Source of the DNA: Paenibacillus brevis
GTDB taxonomy: Bacteria > Bacillota > Bacilli > Paenibacillales > Paenibacillaceae
DNA length: 64,000 bases
Direction of reading: 5' to 3'
Assembly (NCBI RefSeq): GCF_018919145.1
Contig: NZ_JAHLQJ010000011.1
Coordinates: 62,001-126,000 of the forward strand
The first letter of the stretch is position 1, and every line of letters starts with the position of its first letter. Made by a program: the position numbers and the translations under genes. The notes beneath the pieces are model-generated. The model did no database searches. It saw only the letters and a list, made by a program, of their open reading frames with translations, and was not told where the DNA came from. This document shows, piece by piece, positions 37,731-44,648 of this stretch.

Positions 37731-37758
37731 TAAATCGGATGTATCCAGTATTAACCTG

Positions 37759-37811
37759 TTGACGGATGAGAATATTTGTTCGTATTATGAATATAATAAG
37801 AACAAGTGTTC
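37759..37811 (+). promoter_or_regulatory. SOS promoter with LexA box
   Basis: TTGACG (37759-37764), 18 bases, TATTAT (37783-37788). GAAC-AAGT-GTTC at 37800-37811 matches the Gram-positive LexA (DinR) half-sites GAAC-N4-GTTC and covers the transcript start. This indicates DNA-damage control of the polymerase gene that follows. Confidence 0.82.
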
Positions 37812-37858
37812 CTTAATTTATATAAATCAAGGATGGGCTTCTATGGGAGATGAAGATC

Positions 37859-39112
37859 GTGGGAAAGCAAATTTTTTTGATCGATGGGCAGTCATTTTAC
37901 GCCTCAATCGAGAAGGCGGCCCATCCGGAATATAGTGACAGGCCGATCGCCGTGGGAGATCCTTCGAGAATGAACGGAATTGTGCTTGCCGCATGTCCGC
38001 TTGCCAAATCTCAAGGGGTTACCACCGCTTCACGGGTCGGAGAAGCTTTAGCAATATGTCCGGAGCTGGTGGTGGTCCGTCCGCGTATGCACACCTACAT
38101 TCAAATTTCACTGCTCATCTCTGAAATATTTGAATCGTATACAGATCTGGTAGAACCGTTCAGCATCGATGAACAATTTCTGGATGTAACCGCCTCGCAG
38201 TCTTACTATGGCCCACCGTTTGAAATTGCCCGCAGAATCCAGGAGCATGTGCTTATGTCCACCGGTGTGTGGACCCGGGTTGGCATAGGACCGACCAAGG
38301 TGCTGGCAAAAATGGCGATGGATAATTTCGCCAAAAAGACTGCGGAGGGCGTTTTTGAGCTCTCCTTCGACAGGCTGGATTCGACGCTCTGGCAGTTGCC
38401 GGTAAAAAGCATGTTTATGGTTGGCTCTGCCATGAACAGACACTTTGCCCGCATGGGGATTCGGCAAATTGGAGATATCGCAAGCATGGAGCTATCCGAA
38501 TTCAAGCGAAGAATGCGGTGGGAAATGGGGAAACAAAGCGATATTCAGGCGGAGTATTACTGGCAAACAGCGCGCGGTATCGATCCTAGTCCGGTAATGC
38601 GCGAGATCAGGCAGCCGTTGAAATCGGTCGGTCATGGAAAGGCGCTCCGCTGGACGCTTTATGGTCGATTATGCGACATTGAGACCGTGTTGCTGGAATT
38701 GGTCATTGAAGTATGCCAGCGAACAAGACGTCATCGGTATATGGGCTCTGCGGTGTGCGTATCCGCATCCGAGACCGATGGCACGCGCACGCGCTCCTTC
38801 AGCCGCCAGATGAAGCTGCAGCATCCGACGGCGCTGACTCATGAGGTGGCTGCAGCTGCCCATCAGCTATTTATCAAATACTGGAACGGGCGACCGCTTA
38901 GTCATCTAAGTGTCACATTGTCCGATTTGACCGATGACGATGTTCTGCAGCTGACGTTGTTTGATAACCGTTCGCGCGCATATGACAGAGAACGGGCGAT
39001 CGACTTGATTAAGGGAAGGTATGGGAGCACGGCCATTATGCGTGCTTCCTCCTTGCTGGAGGGCGCAATAGCACACGAAAGATCCGAGCAGATAGGGGGA
39101 CATTATAAATGA
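37859..39112 (+). CDS. Y-family DNA polymerase (UvrX/UmuC type)
   Basis: A 417-residue translesion polymerase related to B. subtilis UvrX (YqjW). The catalytic acidic residues appear in IFLIDGQSFYASIE and in PFSIDEQFLDVT; the second usually reads SIDE. The palm region PIAVGDPSR, a helix-hairpin-helix region and a little-finger domain follow. The GTG at 37859 is preferred because GGGAG lies about ten bases upstream; the ATG at 37850 sits almost on it. A LexA box precedes it. It overlaps the next gene by ATGA, so that unknown gene is probably part of the same damage response. Confidence 0.88.
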   Translation: MGKQIFLIDGQSFYASIEKAAHPEYSDRPIAVGDPSRMNGIVLAACPLAKSQGVTTASRVGEALAICPELVVVRPRMHTYIQISLLISEIFESYTDLVEPFSIDEQFLDVTASQSYYGPPFEIARRIQEHVLMSTGVWTRVGIGPTKVLAKMAMDNFAKKTAEGVFELSFDRLDSTLWQLPVKSMFMVGSAMNRHFARMGIRQIGDIASMELSEFKRRMRWEMGKQSDIQAEYYWQTARGIDPSPVMREIRQPLKSVGHGKALRWTLYGRLCDIETVLLELVIEVCQRTRRHRYMGSAVCVSASETDGTRTRSFSRQMKLQHPTALTHEVAAAAHQLFIKYWNGRPLSHLSVTLSDLTDDDVLQLTLFDNRSRAYDRERAIDLIKGRYGSTAIMRASSLLEGAIAHERSEQIGGHYK

Positions 39113-39603
39113 GTAAGCTGGATGGAAATGAACGCTGGAAATCAAAGCTGCTGCTGACAGAGCATGCAGATCAATATGAGCAGCAAAATGGAACTCCCCG
39201 GAACAATCTGATTACCTCGGAGGAACGACTCATGCTTCGGGATTATATTTTGCTGCCCCACATGGAGACCATGGTTCAGAAAAGCCTCTCTGAGGTGGAA
39301 TATTCGGTTAATATTCTCAAGCGCTCTTATCTGATGGCCGGACAATATATTATGGAGAAGGTGATTCAGGACCAGCATCGTTTGCGCCGGGAAATGAAAC
39401 AGCGCAACATCAGGATTCTTCACGAGGAGCAGTCCGAATTGGTAGTATATTACCGTTATTACTGCCGGGGCTATGAAGAGCGTTTTGGAATAACCCGTGA
39501 TGTCATGCGCTCTGAGATCAGTCTGCGGCTGACCCGATACATTGCAGAATTAGGTGTATTATTGAAAGAGCGTGTACGAGAATCAGCGGCGCCACACAAG
39601 TGA
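39109..39603 (+). CDS. Unknown protein coupled to the Y-family polymerase
   Basis: A 164-residue, charged, mostly helical protein with no signal peptide or membrane segment. A central helix (about 55-105) has a mixed coiled-coil-like pattern, followed by a Tyr/Arg cluster YYRYYCRGYEERFGI. I do not recognise the family. It differs from the short YolD-like protein encoded next to uvrX in B. subtilis. Its ATG overlaps the polymerase stop, so it should be made together with it under LexA control. A role as polymerase accessory factor is only context inference. Confidence 0.75.
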   Translation: MSKLDGNERWKSKLLLTEHADQYEQQNGTPRNNLITSEERLMLRDYILLPHMETMVQKSLSEVEYSVNILKRSYLMAGQYIMEKVIQDQHRLRREMKQRNIRILHEEQSELVVYYRYYCRGYEERFGITRDVMRSEISLRLTRYIAELGVLLKERVRESAAPHK

Positions 39604-39702
39604 AAGAAGCTTTTAAGAACGATTTTAGCTCCAGTCTTTTTGCTGTAGTCTATATGGCTGCAGTTTCTTTGTAATCCTATGCCCTCAGGAAGTGATTTTT
39701 GT

Positions 39703-39708
39703 TATAAT
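39703..39708 (+). promoter_or_regulatory. TATAAT -10 just upstream of R1 copy C
   Basis: TATAAT lies eight bases before the left end of R1. No good -35 is seen. If used, the repeat would be transcribed as the 5' leader of the Crp-like gene. Confidence 0.35.
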
Positions 39709-39715
39709 AGGGGTA

Positions 39716-39896
39716 GTTCAACAAGTCATCTTTTGATCACGAAGTGTTCCAAGGAGTTGATTCGGCGTCGAATCTTGCGTTCACCCTAGAAGTGTGGTAC
39801 TCATGTAGGTTCTGCCTACACTCCGTTCCTCCTTCTTCGGGTTCTCGGAACCTTCTCGGTGTTGAAAAGCTGACTTTTTGAACTCGCACTAAAGGG
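39716..39896 (+). repeat. R1 repeat, copy C (upstream of crp-like gene)
   Basis: GTTCAACAAGTCA (39716) to TGACTTTTTGAAC (39871-39883), 168 bp, then TCGCACTAAAGGG, matching copy A. Body text such as CGAATCTTGCGTTCACCCTA and TGTAGGTTCTGCCTACA (a small palindrome) is shared with copy B. It fills most of the 323-bp gap before the next gene. Confidence 0.88.
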
Positions 39897-39926
39897 TCAG
39901 AGTACGCAGAGAAATGGAGAGATAGC

Positions 39927-40427
39927 ATGATATTACATAAAGGAGACATCTTGTTCCGGCAGGGAGATGAGGGGAATTATCTATATCACATCAAAAGCGG
40001 ATTGTTCAAGGTGACCCGACTTCATGAGAACGGAAATATCGTGCTGTTTAATATCCTGTATCCCGGGGAGACGGTTCCCCATCATTCTCTGATCTCGCCG
40101 CAGGATGCGCATGGTACGGCTATCGCCTTAATCAAGAGCGAGGTAGAGATGATCCCGGCCCAGAAATGGTACAAGGAGCTAGAGGAGGATCCCGAGAAAA
40201 CGATGGACGTTGCCCGTCTGCTCCAGGAAAAGGTCCGGTTCATGCAGGAACGGCTGGATCATTTGACGATCGGTACCCCTGCCGAGCGACTGGAGCTGTT
40301 ATCGGACTGGCTTGGCCAGCATGCGAACGGAGCGCCGCTTACGGAATATTTGACACAGGAAGAAATCGGACAATTTATCGGCGTGCGGCGGGAGACCGTT
40401 AATCGGTTATTGCGCCATCATAATTGA
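39927..40427 (+). CDS. Short Crp/Fnr family transcriptional regulator
   Basis: A 166-residue regulator. The cyclic-nucleotide-binding-like barrel starts almost at the first residue (KGDILFRQGDEGNYLYHIKSG), a dimer helix follows (about 78-100), and the HTH LTQEEIGQFIGVRRETVNRL ends the protein without the usual C-terminal wing. It is some 60 residues shorter than full Crp/Fnr proteins at both ends. No cysteines for a cluster are present, and the ligand is unknown. The ATG follows TGGAGAG. Confidence 0.85.
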   Translation: MILHKGDILFRQGDEGNYLYHIKSGLFKVTRLHENGNIVLFNILYPGETVPHHSLISPQDAHGTAIALIKSEVEMIPAQKWYKELEEDPEKTMDVARLLQEKVRFMQERLDHLTIGTPAERLELLSDWLGQHANGAPLTEYLTQEEIGQFIGVRRETVNRLLRHHN

Positions 40428-40475
40428 AAAAAAGATGGAAGCCGCTAAGCTGTTTAGTCATTAATATTTTTGTGT

Positions 40476-40723
40476 TATAATAAGATAAGACAAAAACAGA
40501 AAGGATCAGGATACCATGTGTTCCCGAAGGACAAATTCCCCAAGGACGATTTGGAAACGTTATGATCTCTCTTACACTTAGCTTGTTTCGTGGAGCGTCG
40601 GTTTATGGCCAACAATCCTACGAAAGAAGCGTGTGATAATGCGAAGGATGAAGTCCTCAAGAGCCTTCTTACACGTAGGGTTTGACCATAAAGTCAACCA
40701 ATCTGCGATAAGAGGGATATCGA
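40476..40723 (+). ncRNA. Structured 5' leader of the yitT-type gene (candidate cis-regulatory RNA)
   Basis: TATAAT at 40476-40481 (with TTTAGT 17 bases upstream) would start a leader of about 235 nt. It holds several stems: GCTTGTTTCGTGG / CCTACGAAAGAAGC (40581-40630), GTGTGA...GAAGG / CCTTC...TTACAC (40631-40674), and GGTTTGAC / GTCAACC (40679-40699). TTACAC occurs twice (40572 and 40669) and both could pair with the single GTGTGA, a possible switch. I do not recognise a known riboswitch class. Confidence 0.45.
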
Positions 40724-41383
40724 ATGAGGAACATAACAGAATGGAAAATTAACAGTAGACAGTTACTCATCATGTTGTTAGGCTCGTTTTTATTGGCATT
40801 TTCTTACTATCATATCAATTTTCAGAATGGGCTGTCGGAAGGCGGATTTGTTGGCCTTGCGCTACTCGGCAAATATTTGTTTGATTTGCCGCCTGCGCTG
40901 ACAATGCTTGTGCTGGATATTCCGATCTTTATATTAGCTGTATGGCTGAAGGGCCGGAAATTTATTGCGCATACGCTTGTTGCTTCGATGTCGTTTTCGT
41001 TATTTTATGAATTGTGTGACAGCTTCTCGCCGCTGCGGATGGACTTTGGTTCCAATCTGCTCATGGCAGCGCTGCTCTCGGGATTGCTGACCGGCTTCGG
41101 TGCGGGTCTGGTTATCCGTGCAGGTGGTGCAACAGGCGGGGACGACATTTTATCGCTCATGATAAGTCAGTGGTCCGGCTTGAAGATCGGCACCGTGTTC
41201 ATGACGATGGATGCCATCGTGCTGGTTGTCTCATTGTTATATCTGCCATTGAAAGAAACGATGTTTACGATATTGGCGGTCATGATCGCCGGACAGATGA
41301 TTACATGGACCGTACAGTTTGGACACAGAGCGCCTGCTCCGCGGCGTCCAGTTACTTACGGCATGAAGAAGAAAACGGCTTAA
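40724..41383 (+). CDS. YitT family membrane protein
   Basis: A 219-residue membrane protein with six predicted segments. It shows the YitT/DUF161 signatures NGLSEGGFVGLALL near 31-44 and RAGGATGGDDILSLMIS near 128-144. The C-terminal DUF2179 cytosolic domain found in many YitT proteins is absent. The transport or sensing role of the family is not settled. The stop codon lies inside the terminator stem. AGAGGG precedes the ATG, at the end of the structured leader. Confidence 0.88.
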   Translation: MRNITEWKINSRQLLIMLLGSFLLAFSYYHINFQNGLSEGGFVGLALLGKYLFDLPPALTMLVLDIPIFILAVWLKGRKFIAHTLVASMSFSLFYELCDSFSPLRMDFGSNLLMAALLSGLLTGFGAGLVIRAGGATGGDDILSLMISQWSGLKIGTVFMTMDAIVLVVSLLYLPLKETMFTILAVMIAGQMITWTVQFGHRAPAPRRPVTYGMKKKTA

Positions 41384-41410
41384 GCCCATTGGGCTTGAGC
41401 CGTTTTTTTT
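41372..41410. terminator. Terminator shared by the yitT-type and DUF423 genes
   Basis: AAAACGGCTTAAGCCC / GGGCTTGAGCCGTTTT, 15-16 bp stem, short loop, T-run after it and A-run before it, so it can act on both strands. The yitT stop codon is within the left arm. Confidence 0.88.
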
Positions 41411-41440
41411 GTGACTGCAGAGAGGATCATAGAACAGAAC

Positions 41441-41803
41441 CTAGACCACGGCAACGATAAACAGCACCCATCCGGCGAGAAAGCAGAGCCCGCCAAGCGG
41501 CGTAACCGCACCCAGCTTCCGGATTCCTGTCAGACTAAGCACATACAGACTCCCGGAGAACAGCACGATTCCGGCAGTCAGCAGCCAGCCGGACACAGTG
41601 ATCTGAGAAATATTTACCGTATCTCCCTGCACAGTACCGAGCAGAAGCAGGCCGAGTCCATGTGCGATCTGGTATTGGATTCCTGTCTGGTAATTTTTCA
41701 TACGATCCGGAGTCAACTTGTCTTTCAGGGCATGGGCCCCGAAGGCTCCAAGCGCTACGGCAAGGAACATCATGATTCCGCCGAGCACGAGCAATGTTTG
41801 CAT
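41441..41803 (-). CDS. DUF423 family membrane protein
   Basis: A 120-residue protein with four hydrophobic segments and the DUF423 core GAFGAHALKD with GIQYQIAHGLGLLLLG, like B. subtilis YwdK. Function unknown. GAGGTGAT precedes the ATG. It may share a minus-strand unit with the two small genes upstream (41857, 42112). Confidence 0.88.
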   Translation of the reverse strand: MQTLLVLGGIMMFLAVALGAFGAHALKDKLTPDRMKNYQTGIQYQIAHGLGLLLLGTVQGDTVNISQITVSGWLLTAGIVLFSGSLYVLSLTGIRKLGAVTPLGGLCFLAGWVLFIVAVV

Positions 41804-41856
41804 CGATCATCACCTCATTGCTATCTTACTTTCCCGGAGGGACGAGAGCAAGAAGG

Positions 41857-42039
41857 CTATTTCTTATCCTTTGGATGATTTTCGTCCCATTCCTCCGCCT
41901 TGGCTGTGGCGATAGCAATGGCGCGTCCTTCCTCATAGCCGTCTTCAAGCAGGGCGTTGGCGATTTCTATCGCCTTGTTTCGTACGCGGGAATCCAAATT
42001 TTTCATGGATGTCGGGTAATCTCCTTTACTCCAAGGCAT
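41857..42039 (-). CDS. Small protein related to the N-terminus of YdaT
   Basis: A 60-residue hydrophilic protein beginning MPWSKGDYPTSMKNLD, with KAIEIANALLEDGYEEGRAI and IATAKAEEW. This matches the N-terminal part of B. subtilis YdaT, without that protein's C-terminal DUF2188 part. AAAGGATG precedes the ATG. Function unknown. Stress induction is known for YdaT relatives but is not shown here. Confidence 0.8.
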   Translation of the reverse strand: MPWSKGDYPTSMKNLDSRVRNKAIEIANALLEDGYEEGRAIAIATAKAEEWDENHPKDKK

Positions 42040-42111
42040 TTCGCTTCATCCTTTCCTGGTGTAATAAGAACAGCTACCCGTCATTACCCGGTTAACGAAG
42101 AGGCCAAACGC

Positions 42112-42612
42112 TCAGGCCTCCGTATGCCATGATCCCTGCTGCCTGCGGATCAATACGATTTGTCCCGCATGGTAAGCGTCATGCAGCATCCAGCGGGCAA
42201 GTTCCTCGCCGAAGAGGACTTGAGCGTTAGCCGGTGAATACGGGGCTTCCAGATCGCTATCCGTCAGGCCGCCCAGAGCCTGTCCAAGCTCGGTGGCAAT
42301 GCGTCCGGCCTCCTCAAGCAGAGCGTTCCAGCCAGCGCTATCCTTCGGATGCTCGCCTGAAGTGAAGGTGGCCTCATTCGTCGGAAGTCCGGACCCGGAA
42401 GGCGTATTTTTCAGGCGGTTCAAAAGTCGTTGGTTATAGTAGTTGAGGTGGGTAAGCGTCTCACGGATCGTATTCCCGCCGCCCGGCGGCTGCCAATCGG
42501 CCTGCTCGGCGTTTAACCCGCGCAGTGCGGCAGATAAGGGAATGATCCACTCCTGTGTATCCCAGGTGTTTTCCTTTTGCAGTTGAAGTACGTTTAGGGC
42601 GGTCAATTTCAT
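42112..42612 (-). CDS. DinB family protein
   Basis: A 166-residue four-helix-bundle protein of the DinB/YfiT type. Candidate metal-binding histidines lie in ETLTHLNYYNQ and in LHDAYHAGQIVLIRR near the C-terminus, the usual places. The family includes thiol-dependent S-transferases and many unknowns. AAGGAGAGG precedes the ATG. It is divergent from the CGNR zinc-finger regulator at 42766, which may control it. Confidence 0.85.
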   Translation of the reverse strand: MKLTALNVLQLQKENTWDTQEWIIPLSAALRGLNAEQADWQPPGGGNTIRETLTHLNYYNQRLLNRLKNTPSGSGLPTNEATFTSGEHPKDSAGWNALLEEAGRIATELGQALGGLTDSDLEAPYSPANAQVLFGEELARWMLHDAYHAGQIVLIRRQQGSWHTEA

Positions 42613-42698
42613 GATAATCCTCTCCTTATTTTCAGTGTAACTGGCTAGAAGGATGTTAAAGGGTTACAATGAGAGCATAACATATGTTGATTATTTTT

Positions 42699-42737
42699 GT
42701 AACTACCTAAACTATAAATTAATAGTTACGTAGTAAC
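42699..42737. promoter_or_regulatory. Palindromes between dinB-type and CGNR genes
   Basis: GTAACTA (42699-42705) / TAGTTAC (42723-42729) form an inverted pair, and GTTAC-GTA-GTAAC (42725-42737) is a second palindrome sharing one arm. The cluster lies in a divergent region and is a likely operator. Confidence 0.5.
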
Positions 42738-42765
42738 TGATATACATGACATCGGAGGCATTGAA

Positions 42766-43350
42766 TTGGAGACGTTATGGAGTGATTTTCTAAATAGCCG
42801 CGCTGGAGATTGGCGGGGGGGCAGCGGTCTGCAGGAACGGATGGGCAAGGAGAAGTGGCAGCGTTATTTCCTGGAGCGATGGAGTCTGTCCGCTCCTGCG
42901 CCAGCAAGCGGCGAGACGGTGAAGGAGCTTCAAGCATTCAGGGAGCAACTGAGGGCACTGGTTCAACATTATATTGCAGGAGGGCTGGTGTCGGAAAAAG
43001 ATTTAGAGATGCTAAATCCGGTGCTTGCAAAAGGACCCGTAATTCGGTGTGCCATCATCCAAGGCGGAGTGATCTCTATGGAGGGAGTTCCTCTGCGGAA
43101 CGACTGGGAGCAGATTATGGCGGAGGTTGCGGCATCCTTCTTGCATACGCTAACCGCAGGGGAGCCGTCAAGAATCCGCATTTGCGACAATCCGGACTGC
43201 GGCTGGATATTTTATGATGATACGAGAAACCGGACAAAGAAATATTGCGAGGACAAAACCTGCGGCAATCTGATGAAGGTGCGGCGCTTCCGGGCGAAGA
43301 AGAAGGAGCAGGAGCTGGGAAAAGACACGACCACTACCAGCGGGGAGTGA
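42766..43350 (+). CDS. CGNR zinc-finger / ABATE domain regulator
   Basis: A 194-residue protein. The N-terminal part (about 1-140) fits the ABATE ligand-binding-like domain. The C-terminal CGNR finger (about 142-180) has CDNPDCGWIF, then KKYCEDKTCGNLMKVRRFR: four zinc cysteines and a basic DNA-binding helix. Such proteins are putative stress-related transcription factors. The TTG at 42766 lies seven bases after GGAGG. Divergent from the DinB-type gene. Confidence 0.87.
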   Translation: METLWSDFLNSRAGDWRGGSGLQERMGKEKWQRYFLERWSLSAPAPASGETVKELQAFREQLRALVQHYIAGGLVSEKDLEMLNPVLAKGPVIRCAIIQGGVISMEGVPLRNDWEQIMAEVAASFLHTLTAGEPSRIRICDNPDCGWIFYDDTRNRTKKYCEDKTCGNLMKVRRFRAKKKEQELGKDTTTTSGE

Positions 43351-43406
43351 CACGGAGATAAAAAAGTCCAGGGTTTAAGTTAAATTAATCGTCATAGCAG
43401 TCACAA

Positions 43407-43448
43407 TTGACAGATTAACTACTATGTGCTACTTTATAGTGGTAGTAA
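43407..43448 (+). promoter_or_regulatory. Promoter/operator region of padR-2
   Basis: TTGACA at 43407-43412 and an imperfect dyad CTACTAT ... ATAGTGGTAG (43419-43448) that would cover the -10 region. No perfect -10 is seen at 17 bases; TACTTT (43430) is the best candidate. The dyad suggests autorepression by PadR. Confidence 0.45.
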
Positions 43449-43489
43449 GTAATACTGCATACCAGTCATACGGAATAGTGGGAGGGATT

Positions 43490-43819
43490 ATGTTGGAAAA
43501 CCTGACGGAAATGCTCAAAGGCGTGCTTGAAGGCTGTGTCCTAGAAATTATAAGCCGTAAAGAAACCTATGGATACGAGATCACACGGCGGCTGAACGCT
43601 CTTGGCTTCACAGATGTTGTGGAGGGAACGGTATATACAATCCTGATCCGGCTTGAAAAAAACAAGTTGGTGGAGACCGCCAAGAAGCCCTCCGACATGG
43701 GACCTCCGAGGAAGTTTTTCGCAATCAACGATGCGGGGCGTGAGGAGTTGCAGAGATTCTGGGAGAAATGGGCGTTCGTATCCTCAAAAATTAGGGAGTT
43801 AAAGGAGGGGGAATCATAA
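43490..43819 (+). CDS. PadR family transcriptional regulator (padR-2)
   Basis: A 109-residue winged-helix PadR protein with TYGYEITRRLNALG, EGTVYTILIRLEKNKLV and a short C-terminal helix. The ATG at 43490 has GGGAGGG six bases upstream; a longer frame from 43424 runs through the promoter region. It overlaps the next gene by one base (TAATG). PadR followed by two DUF1048 genes is a recurring Firmicute module; the signal it answers to is unknown. Confidence 0.92.
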   Translation: MLENLTEMLKGVLEGCVLEIISRKETYGYEITRRLNALGFTDVVEGTVYTILIRLEKNKLVETAKKPSDMGPPRKFFAINDAGREELQRFWEKWAFVSSKIRELKEGES

Positions 43820-44166
43820 TGAACTTTTGGGAAAAAATCACCGGCAGCGACATGACTAAAGAGATGAAAGCTTTTGAATCGCGGGTCAAAGAGCTGCCAG
43901 TTGATTATCAAGATGCATGGAATAAAATTAATGTTCATCTCTGGTCGTACTCGGATTTTACTGGCCGCAACCTCATGCCTATTCTCGATGGAGTACTTGG
44001 CTTGCTCGAAGAAACAGCGGAGGAAGGACAGCAGGTCCATGAGGTTCTGGGTGACGATATCAAGGGCTTTTGTTCCGCATTGGTCGGTGAAGAAGGGGCA
44101 AAGTCTTATCGCGATAAGTGGCGCGAGCAGCTCAATAATAATATCGCAAAAAAATTAGGCAAATAG
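43819..44166 (+). CDS. DUF1048 protein 1
   Basis: A 115-residue soluble helical DUF1048 protein: FESRVKELPVDYQDAWNKI at the start and VLGDDIKGFCSALV near 77-90. AAGGAGGGGG gives strong translation, coupled to padR-2. No catalytic motif. It shares its Gly-Asp-x-x-x-Phe-Cys motif with the next protein and with the membrane protein beside padR-1. Confidence 0.87.
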   Translation: MNFWEKITGSDMTKEMKAFESRVKELPVDYQDAWNKINVHLWSYSDFTGRNLMPILDGVLGLLEETAEEGQQVHEVLGDDIKGFCSALVGEEGAKSYRDKWREQLNNNIAKKLGK

Positions 44167-44176
44167 GAGGGCGAAA

Positions 44177-44500
44177 ATGAGAATACAGGATATAATGCAA
44201 GGCAAAAGAGAATGGCGGGCACATGTGGCACGTGTCAAGAGGCTCCCGCAAGACTATCAGATTGTATATAAAGAAATTCAGAAATATTACTATAAGGTCG
44301 GCCCTGTCGAGCTAAGCGATGGAATAGAGCTGCTAACGGGAATTATCGACCTCTTTGAAGAGGGGGCGGCCTCGGGGAAAGGCGTGCTCGAAGTGACAGG
44401 AAGGGATGTAGCGGCTTTTTGCGACGATCTGATCAAAGATTCCAAAACATATGCTGATCTCTATCAAGAATCCGTTGATAAAGGCGGAACAAGGGGATAG
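44177..44500 (+). CDS. DUF1048 protein 2
   Basis: A 107-residue paralog of the preceding protein: VARVKRLPQDYQIVYKEIQKYY and VTGRDVAAFCDDLIKD near 73-88. It lies ten bases downstream behind AGGAGGG, in the same operon. It is more diverged at the C-terminus. Likely to act together with DUF1048 protein 1; function unknown. Confidence 0.87.
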   Translation: MRIQDIMQGKREWRAHVARVKRLPQDYQIVYKEIQKYYYKVGPVELSDGIELLTGIIDLFEEGAASGKGVLEVTGRDVAAFCDDLIKDSKTYADLYQESVDKGGTRG

Positions 44501-44570
44501 CGGGTGAGTCTTTTGCTGCAGCACCTTAAAAATCCGCGTCATGCCGCGGAAGATTTATTGGGTCTAATCA

Positions 44571-44623
44571 AACAGCGGCAGTCCGGGACTTTAATATCTC
44601 GTCCAAGGCTGCCGCTGTCTTTA
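44571..44623 (+). terminator. Terminator of the padR-2 operon
   Basis: AACAGCGGCAG / CTGCCGCTGT around a 27-base loop, then CTTTATC. The loop is long and the T-run weak. Confidence 0.6.
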
Positions 44624-44648
44624 TCATTACGCAGTTAAACTAAGCTTG

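Noticed and set aside
40476-40723. Leader of the yitT-type gene as another R2 copy
   Set aside because: It shares only short strings (GTGTGA, TTACAC) with R2; the conserved core and ends are absent.
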